NCBI GenBank assembly: GCA_034401135.1
Contig: JAWZSP010000001.1
Span: forward strand, 1-64,000
Direction of reading: 5' to 3'
DNA length: 64,000 bases
DNA from: Volutella citrinella
Lineage: Eukaryota; Ascomycota; Sordariomycetes; Hypocreales; Nectriaceae
In this document: in pieces, positions 22,501 to 34,363 of the stretch
How the letters are laid out: each line of letters starts with the position of its first letter
Position numbering within the stretch: position 1 is the stretch's first letter
Program-made: the position numbers and the translations under genes
Notes under the pieces: model-generated
The model's database searches: none
What the model was told of the DNA's origin: nothing
What the model saw: the letters and a program-made list of their open reading frames with translations, nothing else

Positions 22501-24027
22501 ACATGAAGCGAGATGGAAAATTCCCAGATATGCCCGACTGCTTCAGCAAAGATCCGACTACTATGAGTACTGTCACACGAGGGGCTACGAGCGACAGCTC
22601 TGTCGCTGCAAGCAGTACTGGGGGAAACACCAGCCAAACAAGCGCCCGTGGCAGCAATGGCAACAGCTCAAGCAGAAGCTCTGCTGTCACCACTCACGGG
22701 GACAGCTCCACCAAAATCACCACCACCAAGAGCGACAAAACAACTACTACCACTTACAAGGGCGATGCGACTAGCATACTTGGAACCGCTACAACTACTG
22801 GTTCGGGCAGCGGACTCCCCCCTGTCGGGTTGCCACCTCTGCACAGCGGAAGTAGTGGCTCATGGACCACGAGTATAGTCACAACCAAGGCCAGGATGAC
22901 TACCAAGTCCGATAGGGCTGCCACGACTAGTAGAACACTCGCTGCCAGCTCTCATCAACTCACGACAGCTGCCTTGAGCCGCTCTAATGATGTGGTTCTC
23001 AGCTCGTCGCTGCCAAGTGCTACCGCCAGTGTCGATATTCCAGACAGCCCACGGTGGACGTGCAATAAGCAGTAAGTCGAGCTCACCCCTACATTCACTT
23101 TCTCCTCGTCTAACAACAGTCCAGCTCTCAGGCAAGTATCGACAACGGGGATGAGGTATGCTATTGCGAGAACAAGGACGCCACCAAGGTGTCAAGAAAG
23201 AAGGACAACAAGTGCGGCCAGGACTGTCAATGCGACTCTGACATGATGGACAAGGCGCCAGTCACTCCACTCTCCATCAGGGAGTGGAAGTGCGAGAAAT
23301 TGTGTGTTGCGTCTCGCCGTATTTTATCTTGCCTCGATGCTAACCTCCTACTGCAGCACCTCGCTCGCGTATTTCAAAGAGGGATGCATGTGTACTCCCA
23401 CCGATGGGGCATACAAGCCCAAGCTAGTTTGGAAGGACGGCAAGGAGGGTTGCGACCAAGAGTGCAAGGGTTGCAGGGCAGCTGACCTGGAGAGTGCTCC
23501 AGAGGCGCCCAAAAATTCCAACCAAATCTGGGACTGTGCGCTATTGTAGGCCCTCCCCGCCATTCAAGTATTCCAATGACTTATACTAACTCGTACTAGA
23601 AAGGAAAGTAGGTTTGGAGAGTGCGTGTGCTCGCCCCAGGGATGCGGCAAAGTGGGCATAAAGCGCGAATGCTCCAACAAGATCGTCCGCGATGGCCAAT
23701 TCAGCTGTAAGAACTGTCAAGGCTGCGACTCTGCCCAGATTGATACCGCTCCTATTAATCCCCCAGATGTTGGAAAGTGGGAGTGCGAGGATTCGTAAGC
23801 TGCTATATTAAGACATATTCATCTTACGCATATTTACTAACTGGCTTTTTAGTATTATACCTGGTTTCAAGGGCTGTGTTTGCAACAATACGAAATGCAA
23901 GGGTAGTACAGGAGGCTGCTATTCCAAGATCTCTCCCAAGGACCAGAACGGTTGTAGTCAGTGTCAGGCTTGCTCTTCTAATAGTATTGGGGCGTATCCC
24001 TTCTTATTAGTTGACGCTTTTATTTAA
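19515..24027 (+). CDS. Secreted subtilisin-like protease (S8) with Cys-rich repeat tail
   Basis: Nine exons (ends at 21131, 21430, 21924, 22217, 23071, 23301, 23545, 23794 and 24027; introns 52-65 nt) give 1354 aa. I start at 19515 because it opens a clean 19-aa signal peptide ending KANA; an earlier in-frame ATG (19428) would hide it. A Ser/Thr-rich stretch (likely O-glycosylated) and a Pro-rich hinge (residues ~373-438) precede the S8 domain. Its triad is D609 (QFDTGV), H651 (GHGTC) and S843 (GATSAA), with the oxyanion Asn at 761 (AAGNYGG). The usual Gly and Pro around the Ser (GTSMAxP) are replaced, so activity should be tested. After a second Ser/Thr-rich linker come four Cys-rich modules (1110-1354), each on its own exon. 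It probably digests host or substrate protein outside the cell. Confidence 0.8.
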
Positions 24028-25346
24028 ATATCAGAACCTGATGCTAATTCACAGTTCAGTAATATGCGCCCTGCATATAGAATAACCCAATAACTGAGAA
24101 GTGAAGTGGCTGACTGTTAAGACCTAGTAGTAAATAGGTGATAAGTGACTTTATATAATAGCTGTTATTTATATTAGCAATTGCGAGCCTTGTGATTATT
24201 ATAACAACCGGGCTGGTTTTAACTATATAAATAGTAATAATTATACTAAAGTATAATATTAAGTATTAATTAATAAGTAAGATAAATATATTATTATATT
24301 TAGTAATAAGTAAGTAGATTATAATAATTAAATTATATTAATAATTAAAAAGCTAGTTCTTTTTATTATATTATAATAAGTATATATATACTAAGCTATT
24401 ATATTTACTTAAGTATACTCTGTTTACTTACTTTTTTTATTAATTATTAATAAGTTTATATAAATAAACTTATATTAATATTTTTTTATTAATAATAAAG
24501 AGCTACTAGCTTTTTTATTATTTTAAGTATTCTAGCTTTTAATACTATTATATTATTTTTTAGCTATTACTTTATTTTTAGTTATATTAATAAAGTATTA
24601 GTTTTTTTTATTTTTTTATTATTAAAATAATAAATTTAATATTACTAAAACTTTATATATAAGTTAGTATTTATTAAATTAATTTATAACTTAAGTATAT
24701 TAAAAAATAAAAGATAATTAATAAAATAAATATTTAGAATATTAATAAAAATTATTAATTTTAACTAGTCCTTTTTATAATATTTAATAAGGTATTTTAA
24801 TAACTATTTAAATCTTAATTATTTTACTTTCTTTTTATATTTCTTAATATCTTTTTTAAATTTAATTATTAGCTTAATATTTAGTTATTAACTGTACTTT
24901 ATATATTTACTATAGTATTATAGCCTTATTAATTAATTATCTTTTTATTTCTATTTAATTACCTTTATTATAAAAAAAGTTTAATTTTAAAAACTTAATT
25001 AAAATATTTATTTATTTCTTAATATTTTTATTAATAATATATTAAGTTTATAATTTTTAAATATTATAATTAGTTATAATATTCTTTATTAATCTTTTTA
25101 TATTTAATAATTTTAAAAAGATTAATATATAAAATAATAAATATTAAAAAAGTAATAAGATAGTACTTAACTATATATTCTTTATAAATTAAAAAGTAGC
25201 TCTTAGTAATATAGTATATTAATCTCTGCCCTCTCCCTTTTTAAAGGGTCGATGCCTTTTCTAGCTGCTTACAGACCTCCTTATAATCAGTAAGCTGCTT
25301 TAGCTAATTAGAAAAATGCCCCCTCGAAGCCTAATTCCCGGCTGCC
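24028..25346. other. AT-rich, RIP-like block
   Basis: About 1.3 kb, mostly A/T, no frames. A piece near 24315-24350 (ATTATATTAATAATTAAAAAGCT) matches the repeat at 16126-16258. The right edge, near 25350, cuts into the Zn2Cys6 gene. Confidence 0.7.
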
Positions 25347-26203
25347 TCAATTTAGGCCCTGACAGATCAGGAGAATAGGGTGCAAGTACTCCCAGAACGA
25401 TGCTACAAAGCCGTCTGCGACTCTTCTCGGAGGGAGAAATAAAGCCACATCGTAACCATCAGACTGGGTCATCACCGCGTAGGAAGGCTGCACGTCGTAA
25501 GGGCTAGAGGAGAACACTCTCGGCGCCGCGTTCCGACTCCCGACGGTCCGCAGCATGGATCGCACGAACCCTGTGAGCGAGGATTCACCGATCACGCACT
25601 CGGATCCATCCTCAGGCGATGGCACGACGACCATGGCATCCGTACTAATGAGGTCATGGGGTGACGAGGTCGGTGCTTTGTCCGTTGTCATTGATGGGGC
25701 TCCTGGGCTCCCTTGGAACCTTGGCTGCAATGGCGATGACTCCTTGGCAGCCCACGAGGCCTGCCGGGCTGTGCTGTCCGTATCTCGCGAAGCCGCTGTC
25801 TTTGGGCCACCATAGGGATGGCTTGGCGATGCAATTGTCTCAGTCGATATGCTGGGCTCTGTCGTAGACTCGCTGACCGAGGCAGTCCGGGTCCTCTTCT
25901 CGTACTCTTCCAGCCGCGCCTCCAGTGAGGCAACATACCTGACACCAGGTCAGAGTCTGTGATTGTCGGGATTTACATCTCACACGCAGCGATAGGGGCC
26001 CATTACCTTTGTGTTCTCAGGGCGCCCTGCTCATAGACGCAGCTCCCGCCCCTTCCCCTATTGTCACAGGCTGAGCAGGCCGGCTGTCGCCCATCGCACC
26101 GGGTTTTCCGCGACCGGCAGTAGTTGCAAGCCAATATCACCTTGCGCCGCTTTGCCACCCTTTCCCGTGGAGGGCTTATCGACCTGGGCGACGTGCTTGA
26201 CAT
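25347..26203 (-). pseudogene. Truncated Zn2Cys6 transcription factor
   Basis: Exon 1 (26203-26007) and exon 2 (25938-25347) join in phase over a 68-nt intron to make 262 aa. Residues 26-55 are a complete zinc cluster (CNYCRSRKTRC, then CSACDNRG and a final Cys). It is followed by the usual linker coiled coil (YVASLEARLEEYE) and a Ser/Thr-rich stretch. The frame ends just as the middle homology region begins (FWEYLHPILL), about a third of the normal 600-800 aa. The missing part would lie in the AT-rich block, so the gene was probably cut by an insertion or decay. A DNA-binding stub could still be made. Confidence 0.75.
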
Positions 26204-26985
26204 GGCAATGGTGCTGGCTGGAGATGTTCAGTGGCCGCTCCTCTTTCCTGGAGCCGACCATCCTTAAGTAGCTGCCACTGGGATTCTATCCAATTAGCAG
26301 AGCCGGATTAGACTCCATCTCTTAGCGGCTATCCACTCCCCCGCAATGTCCATCAAAGCCCATCTTCCATATGTGGGGGGAGACCGCACTAACATAGTGG
26401 ACGGCCGCACACCACCCAGACTGACTTGGTACCAGCGTCTGCATGGTTGCATGGCGCAGGGGGTTGGCGTGGATGCGAGAGAGGGCGTCGGCAATCTCTT
26501 GATGCCTTGGAGTCAGCTCCTCCTAGGAAAAGTACGGAGAGCTGACAACGCTTCTTCCCAAGGTATTCCCAAGCATAGGGATGTGTGCTCTTTCTAGCTG
26601 GTCTTGTCTAAAGAAAATCTGTCTACGCAAAGGTCATAGCTTTCGAGTCGACACCCTTTGCGAATCACCATGGGTGTGCGGCATACGTATCAAGATATGC
26701 AAGATACCTGCTTTTGGGGCCTCCGCCGGCTCCCGACAACAGGTAATGGAAATGCCCAGAAGCCGACTGTGCAGGAGACCTTCCGACACGTCGGGATCGT
26801 CACCCCGCACTCAGCCCATCTCCCCGAAGGTGGATCGACTCCACCTTATCTCCGCGACCGATGCCGACCACCCATTCAAGTAAGAGTCCAATGATCGATC
26901 ATCATATATAGAAAGGACCTCATTAGGCAGCAATGCCCTTGGTCGAAAAAACATCATCCGCCAGTCCTGCCACCGTTCAGAGATC
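26204..26985. other. Intergenic region
   Basis: Divergent promoter space between the truncated regulator and the cytochrome P450. Short frames on both strands have no protein-like character. No repeats seen. Confidence 0.4.
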
Positions 26986-28963
26986 ATGTTGCTCAACGCC
27001 CAAACTTCGCGCCTCCTGAAGGTCGGCTTGGCTGTCCTAGCTTTCATCGGCATGGCCCTACTCCAGCTTTTTATATCCGCCTTGTACAACCTCTTCTTCC
27101 ACCCTCTTCGTAAGATACCAGGTCCACCGCTCGCAAAGGTATCTCGGCTGTGGAGTCGAATTGGAAACTTCCATGGGCGCAAGTCGGAAAGGATCCATGA
27201 AGCGCATCGCAAGTATGGCCCCGTTGTTCGGGTTGGGCCAAATGAGCTCTCCTTCGCAAACCCATCAGCCGTCCGGGAAATCTACATGTCAAATAAATTC
27301 AGTAAAGAGAACACTTTCTACGTACGTGCACAATTCGACCTACCCCAGACAAGTCTGTCTGACGCTTGTCGGCCAGCGGGCCAAACGTATCTTCCACGAG
27401 AACCATCTATTTAGCTTCAGGTAAGTGATTGAAATAAAATGGAGAAAAGTAAATGAGTCTCATCAATTATGCAGAGATGCTGAAGCCCACAAAAACAGGC
27501 GCAAGTTATTTTCTAGAGGCTTCTCTCAATCCTCCATGCTCGATTTTGAGCCACACATCTCATCAAAGATTGCAACGACACTCGATCAGTGGGCCAAGCT
27601 AGCCAAGACCGGCCCTATTAACGTTTATCCTTGGTGCCATTGGCTTGGTTTCGATGTTATCTGTGAGAAACTCGCAAGCGACAGGTCAAGGCTCCAGTCA
27701 TTAACAGGAAGGTAGACCATCTCATGTTTGACGAAGATCCCGGCTCCGTCCGTGCGGGACAGGCTCATGAGGTCATGAAGTACATCAGGGCTTGGAAACC
27801 GACTTTCATCTATGTAAGGCTTTGAATACATGCCCTAGAACTACAGCTAATATTAATTGGCACAGAAAGAATTCTTGCCTCTGATGGAACAGTACGGAGT
27901 CTATGTTCCTGGTACCGTCGGCGGTTATTTTCGGGATGTCTCCACATGGAAAACGGTATGTTACAGGATCAACCAGCGACAGAGGAACTACTGTCTATAT
28001 ACTGACCATCTTTAAGTACGCTCTTGGTTTGATTGGTCAAGCCCGTCAACGAGACGTCCACACCCCTTTTTTGAGAGCGGCCCTCAGCGCCGGCAAGGAA
28101 GGGTTGGAACAAGGTCTGACGAACTCGGAGATCGCAGAGGAGTGCATGGGTGGAATGTAAGTCGGCACTCTACTCAATGACGCTATTCAACATTTTAATG
28201 ACCGTTATCCCTGGACAGGTTTGGTGGGAGCGGAACAACGGCCAACACCTTTGTTTACATCCTGTGGGCCTGCTTGCAAAGGCCGGGAATCACCTCAAAG
28301 CTCAGAAGCGAGCTGAAGGAGAAGTTTCCAGAGCCAGGAACACTTCCAGACTACAAGGTATTGGACTCCACAGGTGCCAATCATGAGATCGTTAACCAAC
28401 AAACGTAGACATGCAGTGCCCTGCCCTACCTCCAGGCAGTTATCTCGGAAACCCTACGAAGATACCCGACAATTATAGCAACCCTACCACGGACAGCGAA
28501 GAAAGCAACCATTGTGGATGGAATTCCGATCCCCAAGGGCGTAAGTAGGCTTCATTCCTGACTGCCTAGCATAATTGCTAACATGTGCAGACCACCGTTG
28601 GAACCCAGAATTATACGATCCATCGAAATGAAGAGGCGTTCCCAGATGCCGAAAAGTTTGATCCTGAGCGTTGGCTCACGGAGGACAATATGGAACGCCG
28701 AAAGGAGTCCTGGACACCTTTCTCCACGGGTTCAAGGCAGTGCATTGGAATCAAGTACGTATCTAGCGTCGAAGTAGCAGTTCATCTTACTGACAGAACC
28801 TAGCGTTGCTCAGATGGAACTCACGTTGATGGCTGCTCTATTCTTTCACAGATTTGAAGGAAACGTAGACTCAAGAATGACGGAGGAGGATATGAGGATG
28901 TATGACACGTTCAACGCCGCGCCAGCTGGCGCAAAACTACTGGTGCACCTGCGAGAAGTCTGA
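26986..28963 (+). CDS. Cytochrome P450 monooxygenase
   Basis: Ten exons joined by nine 49-62 nt introns (first 27322-27376, last 28755-28803) give 496 aa, normal for a fungal microsomal P450. An N-terminal hydrophobic anchor (VGLAVLAFIGMALLQLF) is followed by the proline hinge KIPGPP. The oxygen-binding I-helix motif GGSGTTA is near residue 300, the ExxR of the K-helix is E359-R362 (ETLRR), and the heme-binding loop is FSTGSRQCIG with the ligand Cys at ~440. Everything needed for activity is present. It would sit in the ER and use a P450 reductase. Relatives are common in secondary-metabolite and xenobiotic pathways; the substrate cannot be told. Its neighbour to the left is a truncated regulator, so its control may be lost. 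Confidence 0.88.
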
Positions 28964-29048
28964 GAATGGTTTAGGGTTAGTCAGATGGGATGTGGCCGTA
29001 GAGACATCAAGATACGCACTATAGGGGTCTATCGTATGCGCAGTCTGA

Positions 29049-29648
29049 TATTGGGATCGACTAGCCACCGACTACGCAACCCTAGGGGGTGGATGTGACA
29101 GAGGAAAGTGCCCAGGACTTTTATGCCGATTTGCCAGCCACTTGTGCTTCGTTAAAGACGTACCGCAGGGTGGCCTCAGACTGGGCGAGATCAAGAAACT
29201 GTCACGAGCTCTCATCGATAAGTGTTCGAAATACGGTCGGATGACTATCAAATACCTCACCAAGAACAAGTCACAGTTGGGTTGGCTCGAGTTTGATTGG
29301 AGGAAGAACCCAGTCTGTCAAGACAACTGCATTCGGGTGAAGAAGGACTCGAGCACCGGGGGCAACAGTGGCGGCAACCCTAATCCCAAACCCGATTCCA
29401 AGCCGGACCCCAAGCCAAGTCCCAAGCCAGACCCCAAGCCAGAGCCCAAGCCGGACTCTAGACCAAAACCAACTACAATAATGACTCAGCGCAGGACCTC
29501 CAACTCTAGGACCAGTACTAAAAATATGGCTCGTCCTAGCTCTGGCCCTGGCCCCAACACTGCGATACGGGCACCTCCTGTGACAACTCGCTCCCCGGAT
29601 GCAAACTCAAACCCGGACTCATGTTATATCCCGGATCCGAACCCTTAA
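29049..29648 (+). pseudogene. KP4-like domain fragment with Pro/Lys repeat tail
   Basis: The frame has no ATG and starts after a stop at 29046. Its first ~75 codons have a Cys spacing and a helix/strand pattern recalling the KP4 killer-toxin-like family of small secreted fungal proteins, but the N-terminal part and signal peptide are missing. The tail has six or so PKPD/PKPE repeats and then a Ser/Thr/Asn-rich end. It may be a relic or the last exon of an unrecognised gene. Family assignment is weak. Confidence 0.3.
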
Positions 29649-30266
29649 GAATAAATTAGCTAGTTCCTCTTGAAGTAAGGAACTGAAATATTTAGCTAGC
29701 TACTATTAGCTATTAACCAGTAATAGTGAGCCTTACGGATAGCACGACTCTATTTTAATTTATATCAAAAATTAATCATCGTCTGCTAGTCGACGCAAGT
29801 CATCGACGTCAGGGAAAAATAAAAATAAAAGAGAAGCCGGCATGCTAAGTCTGGTTGAATCGACTTCACTTGGCTACGATTTATCGCCATTGTCCCTATA
29901 TGCAGTCGCCGGTATTTTACACTGCCACCACGCACCCCTGTCTCAAATTGCAGGCTTGCCCAGAACAAGCAGGCGAGGCAGAACACTGAGGCTGAGTGTA
30001 TGTCAGCCTCGTTTAGCATTCAGCTCTTCTACCCCGCGCCACCCACAGAGGGCCTCGAGCAGAAGCCTGTGAAACTCGAGTCTCACCACAAATAAAGGAA
30101 ACCCAATCGTGACTACGACAAAACATCAGACACAACTAGCAGGATCTCGAGTCACTTATATCAGTCATTCCCGTGGCCCTCAACGCGTCGCATCGGCTGC
30201 GATATCGAGCCGCGGTCAACACTGTCCGCTCCGCGCAATCCGAAGGCCCTCGTCAACATCAACACC
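29649..30266. other. Intergenic region
   Basis: Upstream of the membrane-protein gene. The segment 30060-30265 is normal-composition sequence that may hold the promoter and 5' UTR. No other feature recognised. Confidence 0.4.
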
Positions 30267-31301
30267 ATGGACAACGCGCCCAGCATCTGCAAAGAACCCT
30301 CCCCCGGCCTTCAAATACACCAAGGCCTCGAGCGCCGCGGTCACGGTATTCTGTTCCCGTACAACCCAGAATTCTACGACCGAGCGACGGGGTTGTATGG
30401 GCCAGGCACCGTGACGGCCTGGTACTTGTGCATGGTGTCTTTCCTCGTCAATTGCCTTCTTTCAGTGGGACGCGCCCAGAGAACAAAGAGCCCCAAGGCC
30501 AGCCGCCCAATTATTGACATCTCAAATGACATCATCGTCATAGTCTCCCTCGCCGTCTTTGCCGCCACCGACGCGCTCATTCATGCTCTCACCATGCTGG
30601 ATGTACCCCACCGTGGGCTGGCTATGTACTGCCTCCGGTTTGCTTCCACAGATATCGCCAGTTTCGCGTCATCGAGTCAAACACAGCTCGACCCACGCGA
30701 GATCCCACCCGGCCTCCTCAACCTCGTGCAACATGTCATCGACATCAACGCCGCCATTGACATATGCTACTCATTTCTTGTTTTTGTTATTCTCTTCTCG
30801 CCAATGTGGTTTGAGGCCGCCGTGCCAACAAAAGCTCTCACGTGGTGGATCTACGGCAGCTACGCATACGTCGTCTTGGCCTTGACCATTATCCATTTCA
30901 GCCTGGGCGACCTTGGCGCCGCCTTTATTCTTTGGATGTACGAATTTCTCACGCCTTTCTTTCTTCTGTTTAATGCCATCTGCACGGGTTTAGTACTTGT
31001 GGGATTTGCTGTTGGGTCCATGGGTATCATTAGCCTAATACTTGAGCGAGGCCCGAAGGACCGGAAATTGTTGCGATTCACGCTCGGGTGCCTGGGGTTT
31101 TCTAGTGTGGTGGGGACCGTGTATGTCTTCTTTTGGATGGGCATGTGGGACAAGAAGGGGGATCGACTTTGGTGGCCCGATGTTGGCATTTCGATGCTGG
31201 AGCGAGACCAGCTGGCAGCTTTGATCGGTGGGATCGCGTCAATCGGCTTCTCGGTGCTCGATATCTGGAAGTTCTTTGAATCTAGAAGAGGCCTATCATA
31301 G
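30267..31301 (+). CDS. Multispanning membrane protein of unknown function
   Basis: An intronless 344-aa protein with seven or eight hydrophobic segments (roughly residues 50-68, 90-112, 163-183, 192-212, 215-258, 270-293 and 317-337). The N-terminal ~45 residues are soluble. Position of charged residues and the number of segments would suit a seven-helix fungal integral membrane protein, but no family signature (GPCR, rhodopsin or transporter) is clear. It ends 56 bp before the convergent GPI-type gene. Confidence 0.7.
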   Translation: MDNAPSICKEPSPGLQIHQGLERRGHGILFPYNPEFYDRATGLYGPGTVTAWYLCMVSFLVNCLLSVGRAQRTKSPKASRPIIDISNDIIVIVSLAVFAATDALIHALTMLDVPHRGLAMYCLRFASTDIASFASSSQTQLDPREIPPGLLNLVQHVIDINAAIDICYSFLVFVILFSPMWFEAAVPTKALTWWIYGSYAYVVLALTIIHFSLGDLGAAFILWMYEFLTPFFLLFNAICTGLVLVGFAVGSMGIISLILERGPKDRKLLRFTLGCLGFSSVVGTVYVFFWMGMWDKKGDRLWWPDVGISMLERDQLAALIGGIASIGFSVLDIWKFFESRRGLS

Positions 31302-31357
31302 CTTCTTTCAAGGCGAGGCCATCTCAATTGGTATCTCAGAATTATACAACGTCGAAA

Positions 31358-32065
31358 TTACATGAGCGCAGCAACGGTGCCGAAAACGGCTCCAATGGCC
31401 AAATACAGGTTCATGTTGAACAAGCTTCCAGCGTCGTTGGGCTTCGCGGCCTGTGTTCCAGCAGTCGTCGTTGGGACGGCTCCCGTCTTGGTGACTTGTG
31501 CCAGCTTCTCGATGCCGCCGGTGATGATAATGGGTGTGGCCGACAGGATGCCGTCGATTTGAGTCGTGTATGAAGCGGTGAGGACCTTGGGAGTAGGGTT
31601 GGAGGTGGCAGTGGCGTTGGCATCTGCGGTGGCCAGGACCAGCTGGCAGGACCTCCAGCTGGTAGAATCGGCCAACTCACAGCCCAAGCTGGCGGACCTG
31701 TTGACGGGTTAACACGTTCCTAATAACTCGCAAAAGGTATAAAGGATATGGTAGTCGCTAGCTACGTACACCTTGAAGTAATCGTGCATGTACGAAGCGC
31801 CCCATGTTGATGATCCCTGGGTAAAGGTGATTTCCTGCTTCTTGAAGCTGTCTTCAACGCTGTAAGTTGCGGGAATCGTGTTGCACACAACAGTGGTCAA
31901 CCCGCTCTCGACGCCAAGGATGGAGCCCACGGCCTCCAAGTCAGGCAGCGCCGTGAAGCTAGGGCGCGGGAGCATCATGAAGGTCATGGTGGAGGTTACG
32001 GTCTCCTCGGCTCCCTGGACGGCACCCGCCATCACGAGGGACAGCAACACGGCATTGCGCTTCAT
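31358..32065 (-). CDS. Secreted, probably GPI-anchored cell-surface protein
   Basis: Exons 32065-31770 and 31697-31358 join in phase through a 72-nt intron to give 211 aa. Residues 1-18 form a signal peptide (LLSLVMAGAVQGA). The middle has paired Cys (VVCNTIP, GCELA, RSCQL) and Ser/Thr-rich stretches. The last ~20 residues are hydrophobic after a small-residue site (NDAGSLFN), which is the layout of a GPI-anchor signal. Similar small fungal proteins coat the cell wall; no enzymatic domain is seen. Confidence 0.75.
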
Positions 32066-33263
32066 GGCGAAAAATTTGAGGTTGTCAGGGGCGGCGCTGG
32101 CGTGGCAGAGCTGCTGTGTCTGGGAAATATGTGTTGTAGTTGGGTTGTCGTTGCGATGCGGCGGAGGTTACCACAACTTTAGGTGTGGTGTGGCCTCGCA
32201 TGAAATAAATACTCCGCAGGCACCACCTGAGGCACTGATCGTCTGGCATCAAATGTCGCGCCATCATTGGCACGGCACGTTTTTGGCTATCCGAATAACC
32301 GCAGAGCACCTTGGCACGGCGGCCGCCCGTATTCTCGTGCCCCCAAGCGCAGGTCCCAATGCGGGATAGCCCTGGGACAAGGACAAAAGGGCAGCTCAAT
32401 CCGCCTGTTAAGAGGCAAGCAAGCGAAAGTGGGGAGCCGTGAATGCGAACGAACCCAGCGCTAATTACTCGCAAGCATCCGGGGAGCGCCGGAGTGCGGA
32501 GTTCCTGTCTGTCTCCTCCGTTTACCTGAAGAGCGAGCAGGAGCCTGAATCTCTTCCACCGATATTAGTCCATCACCTTAACCGCGCAGGGGCCGCAGCT
32601 TAGTGGTTCGTATAACTACATCACGTCGGCGGCACATGGCGAACTAGGGCGGCCCTGCGGCGTTCCGCCTCTAAATACTCTAATTCTCTGGAGAGGTTGG
32701 CGTTGAGTAAGCGTCGTGTCAGCCGCGGACGGCCCAATGCGGCAACCAACGGGTCGCTTCTCACGAACGAAATTACACTTGATGGGATGCCCATGGGGCT
32801 CGCGCGCACCACTGAAACACGCGCTGGCAGGTGAGTTCTCCCATCTCAGTTGGCTGTGTCGGAGGTCACACGCCGCTCAAGTTGAATACAAGAAGAGCAA
32901 TATGTTTTATCTAAGCCTGCGCTACCCTACTAGACGAGCTCACAAGCCCCTACCGCACTTCCGCAATGCCATTGGCAAATACTTGACATTGCTATACCAC
33001 ACGTGGAGTCGGGGCAAATGCGAATATGTGACACACGCCCAAAGTGGAACAGCAGTGACTTCTGACTGCCAGTGGCATAGCCAGACTTGATTACGAGGAG
33101 CGAAAAACTGCTCCCGATTTGTGCATGAAGGCTAACACGCCTTGGATTCATTTATGACCAACGAGCGTGTCTTTCAAGACCGAGTGCTTGCTATAAATTA
33201 TAGGTGCACTATGTTCTCGCAAAAAGTCAATGCCCGGCGAAATCTACAATCCTAGCTAGTCAA
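32066..33263. other. Long intergenic region
   Basis: About 1.2 kb with ordinary composition between the GPI-type gene and the dioxygenase gene. No frame on either strand shows domain-like content. It separates the accessory genes from the metabolic locus. Confidence 0.4.
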
Positions 33264-34363
33264 TCAAGCCGCCTGGGGCTGAGGTCCCGGGCCGCCTGGT
33301 GGTCCACCGAGAAACTTGCCCTGATCTGCTGGATTCCTGGTGAAGAAAGCAAGTGGGATACTGGGCCCCCATATAGCCGTAGCCTTGGGCGAGGCTGCCA
33401 CCCGGTCCACGCTTGTCTTGGAGTTCACCATGTCTCCATCGGCATAATGCTCGACAACCATCATGTCAGGATCAAACCAGTAGTCAAAGATCTGGCTGCC
33501 CAAGAAGTGACGGCCAACGCCCCAAACGAGCGAGTATCCACGCTTCTCGAGCCAGTTGTGGCCCATGAGCTCACTGTCAAAATCATCCACCTCGAAGCTG
33601 GAGTGATGAGGGAGGTATCCACTCTCCACCTTGCCCGAAGAGAGGAACCAGTTCTGTGACTTCCTGTTAGATGCATTGTGCTTGTTATTCCTTACTTGGT
33701 GCTTACATGATGGTCAACAAACGTCTCGCCCTTGTCGATGTGGACAAAGGTCATGATATCTTTGCCCGACTCGGGGCTGAAAATGGTGTCGGTGACGGCC
33801 AGAGTGAAGGTATCCAGATACCATTTCAGCGTCGATTCGTAGACGGTCTCACTGACCTCATGGCCATAGTGTCCCAGCTTGTGGACCCGGGCCGGGCCTT
33901 CTTCGAACCGCTGGAACTCGCCCTTTCGGCGTTTCTCATCCCAAGTGTTGTAGACAAACTCCGGCGGCACGTCGGAATCATCAGGTTTTCGCAAGGCCAG
34001 GCCGTGGTGCAGAAATAGCGAACAACCCTCAGGGTCCTTGACGGTCACCATCTTGCCGCCGCCTGGTCCGTCATGGTCTGAGATGAGCGACGCATTGGGT
34101 AGTTTAGAAGCCGCCTCCAGGTCTTCATATGTCTCCAGCAGCCAACCACCGCCTACAATATCAGGTTTACCCGATGCGGGCCTCTCTGATATGTAGCAGA
34201 ATGGGTGCTCGCCAAAGCCACGATACCAGATCTTGTCTGGCGTCACCTTGACGGGGACCAAGCCAAAATCAAGAAGGAACTGGTTGTTCTTCTCCAGATC
34301 AGCATGGTGATAGTAGCTGTAGAGCAGGCTCTTGAACTTGATGCGCTTCTCGTCAGACGCCAT
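33264..34363 (-). CDS. VOC-type extradiol ring-cleavage dioxygenase
   Basis: Exon 1 (34363-33707) and exon 2 (33659-33264) join across a 47-nt intron to give 350 aa. It belongs to the vicinal-oxygen-chelate / type I extradiol dioxygenase family: two VOC modules, with the iron ligands in the second module. Candidate ligands are a His of KLGHYGHEV (~165), a His of LPHHSSFEVDDFD (~237-238) and E289 in VVEHYADGD. The sequence GVGRHFLG and the 'EHYxDGD' end are standard for the family. It would open a catechol-type ring next to the two hydroxyls (meta cleavage) using Fe(II) and O2 in the cytosol. It is divergent from the NmrA-type gene, which suggests a shared promoter. The exact substrate is unknown. 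Confidence 0.82.
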
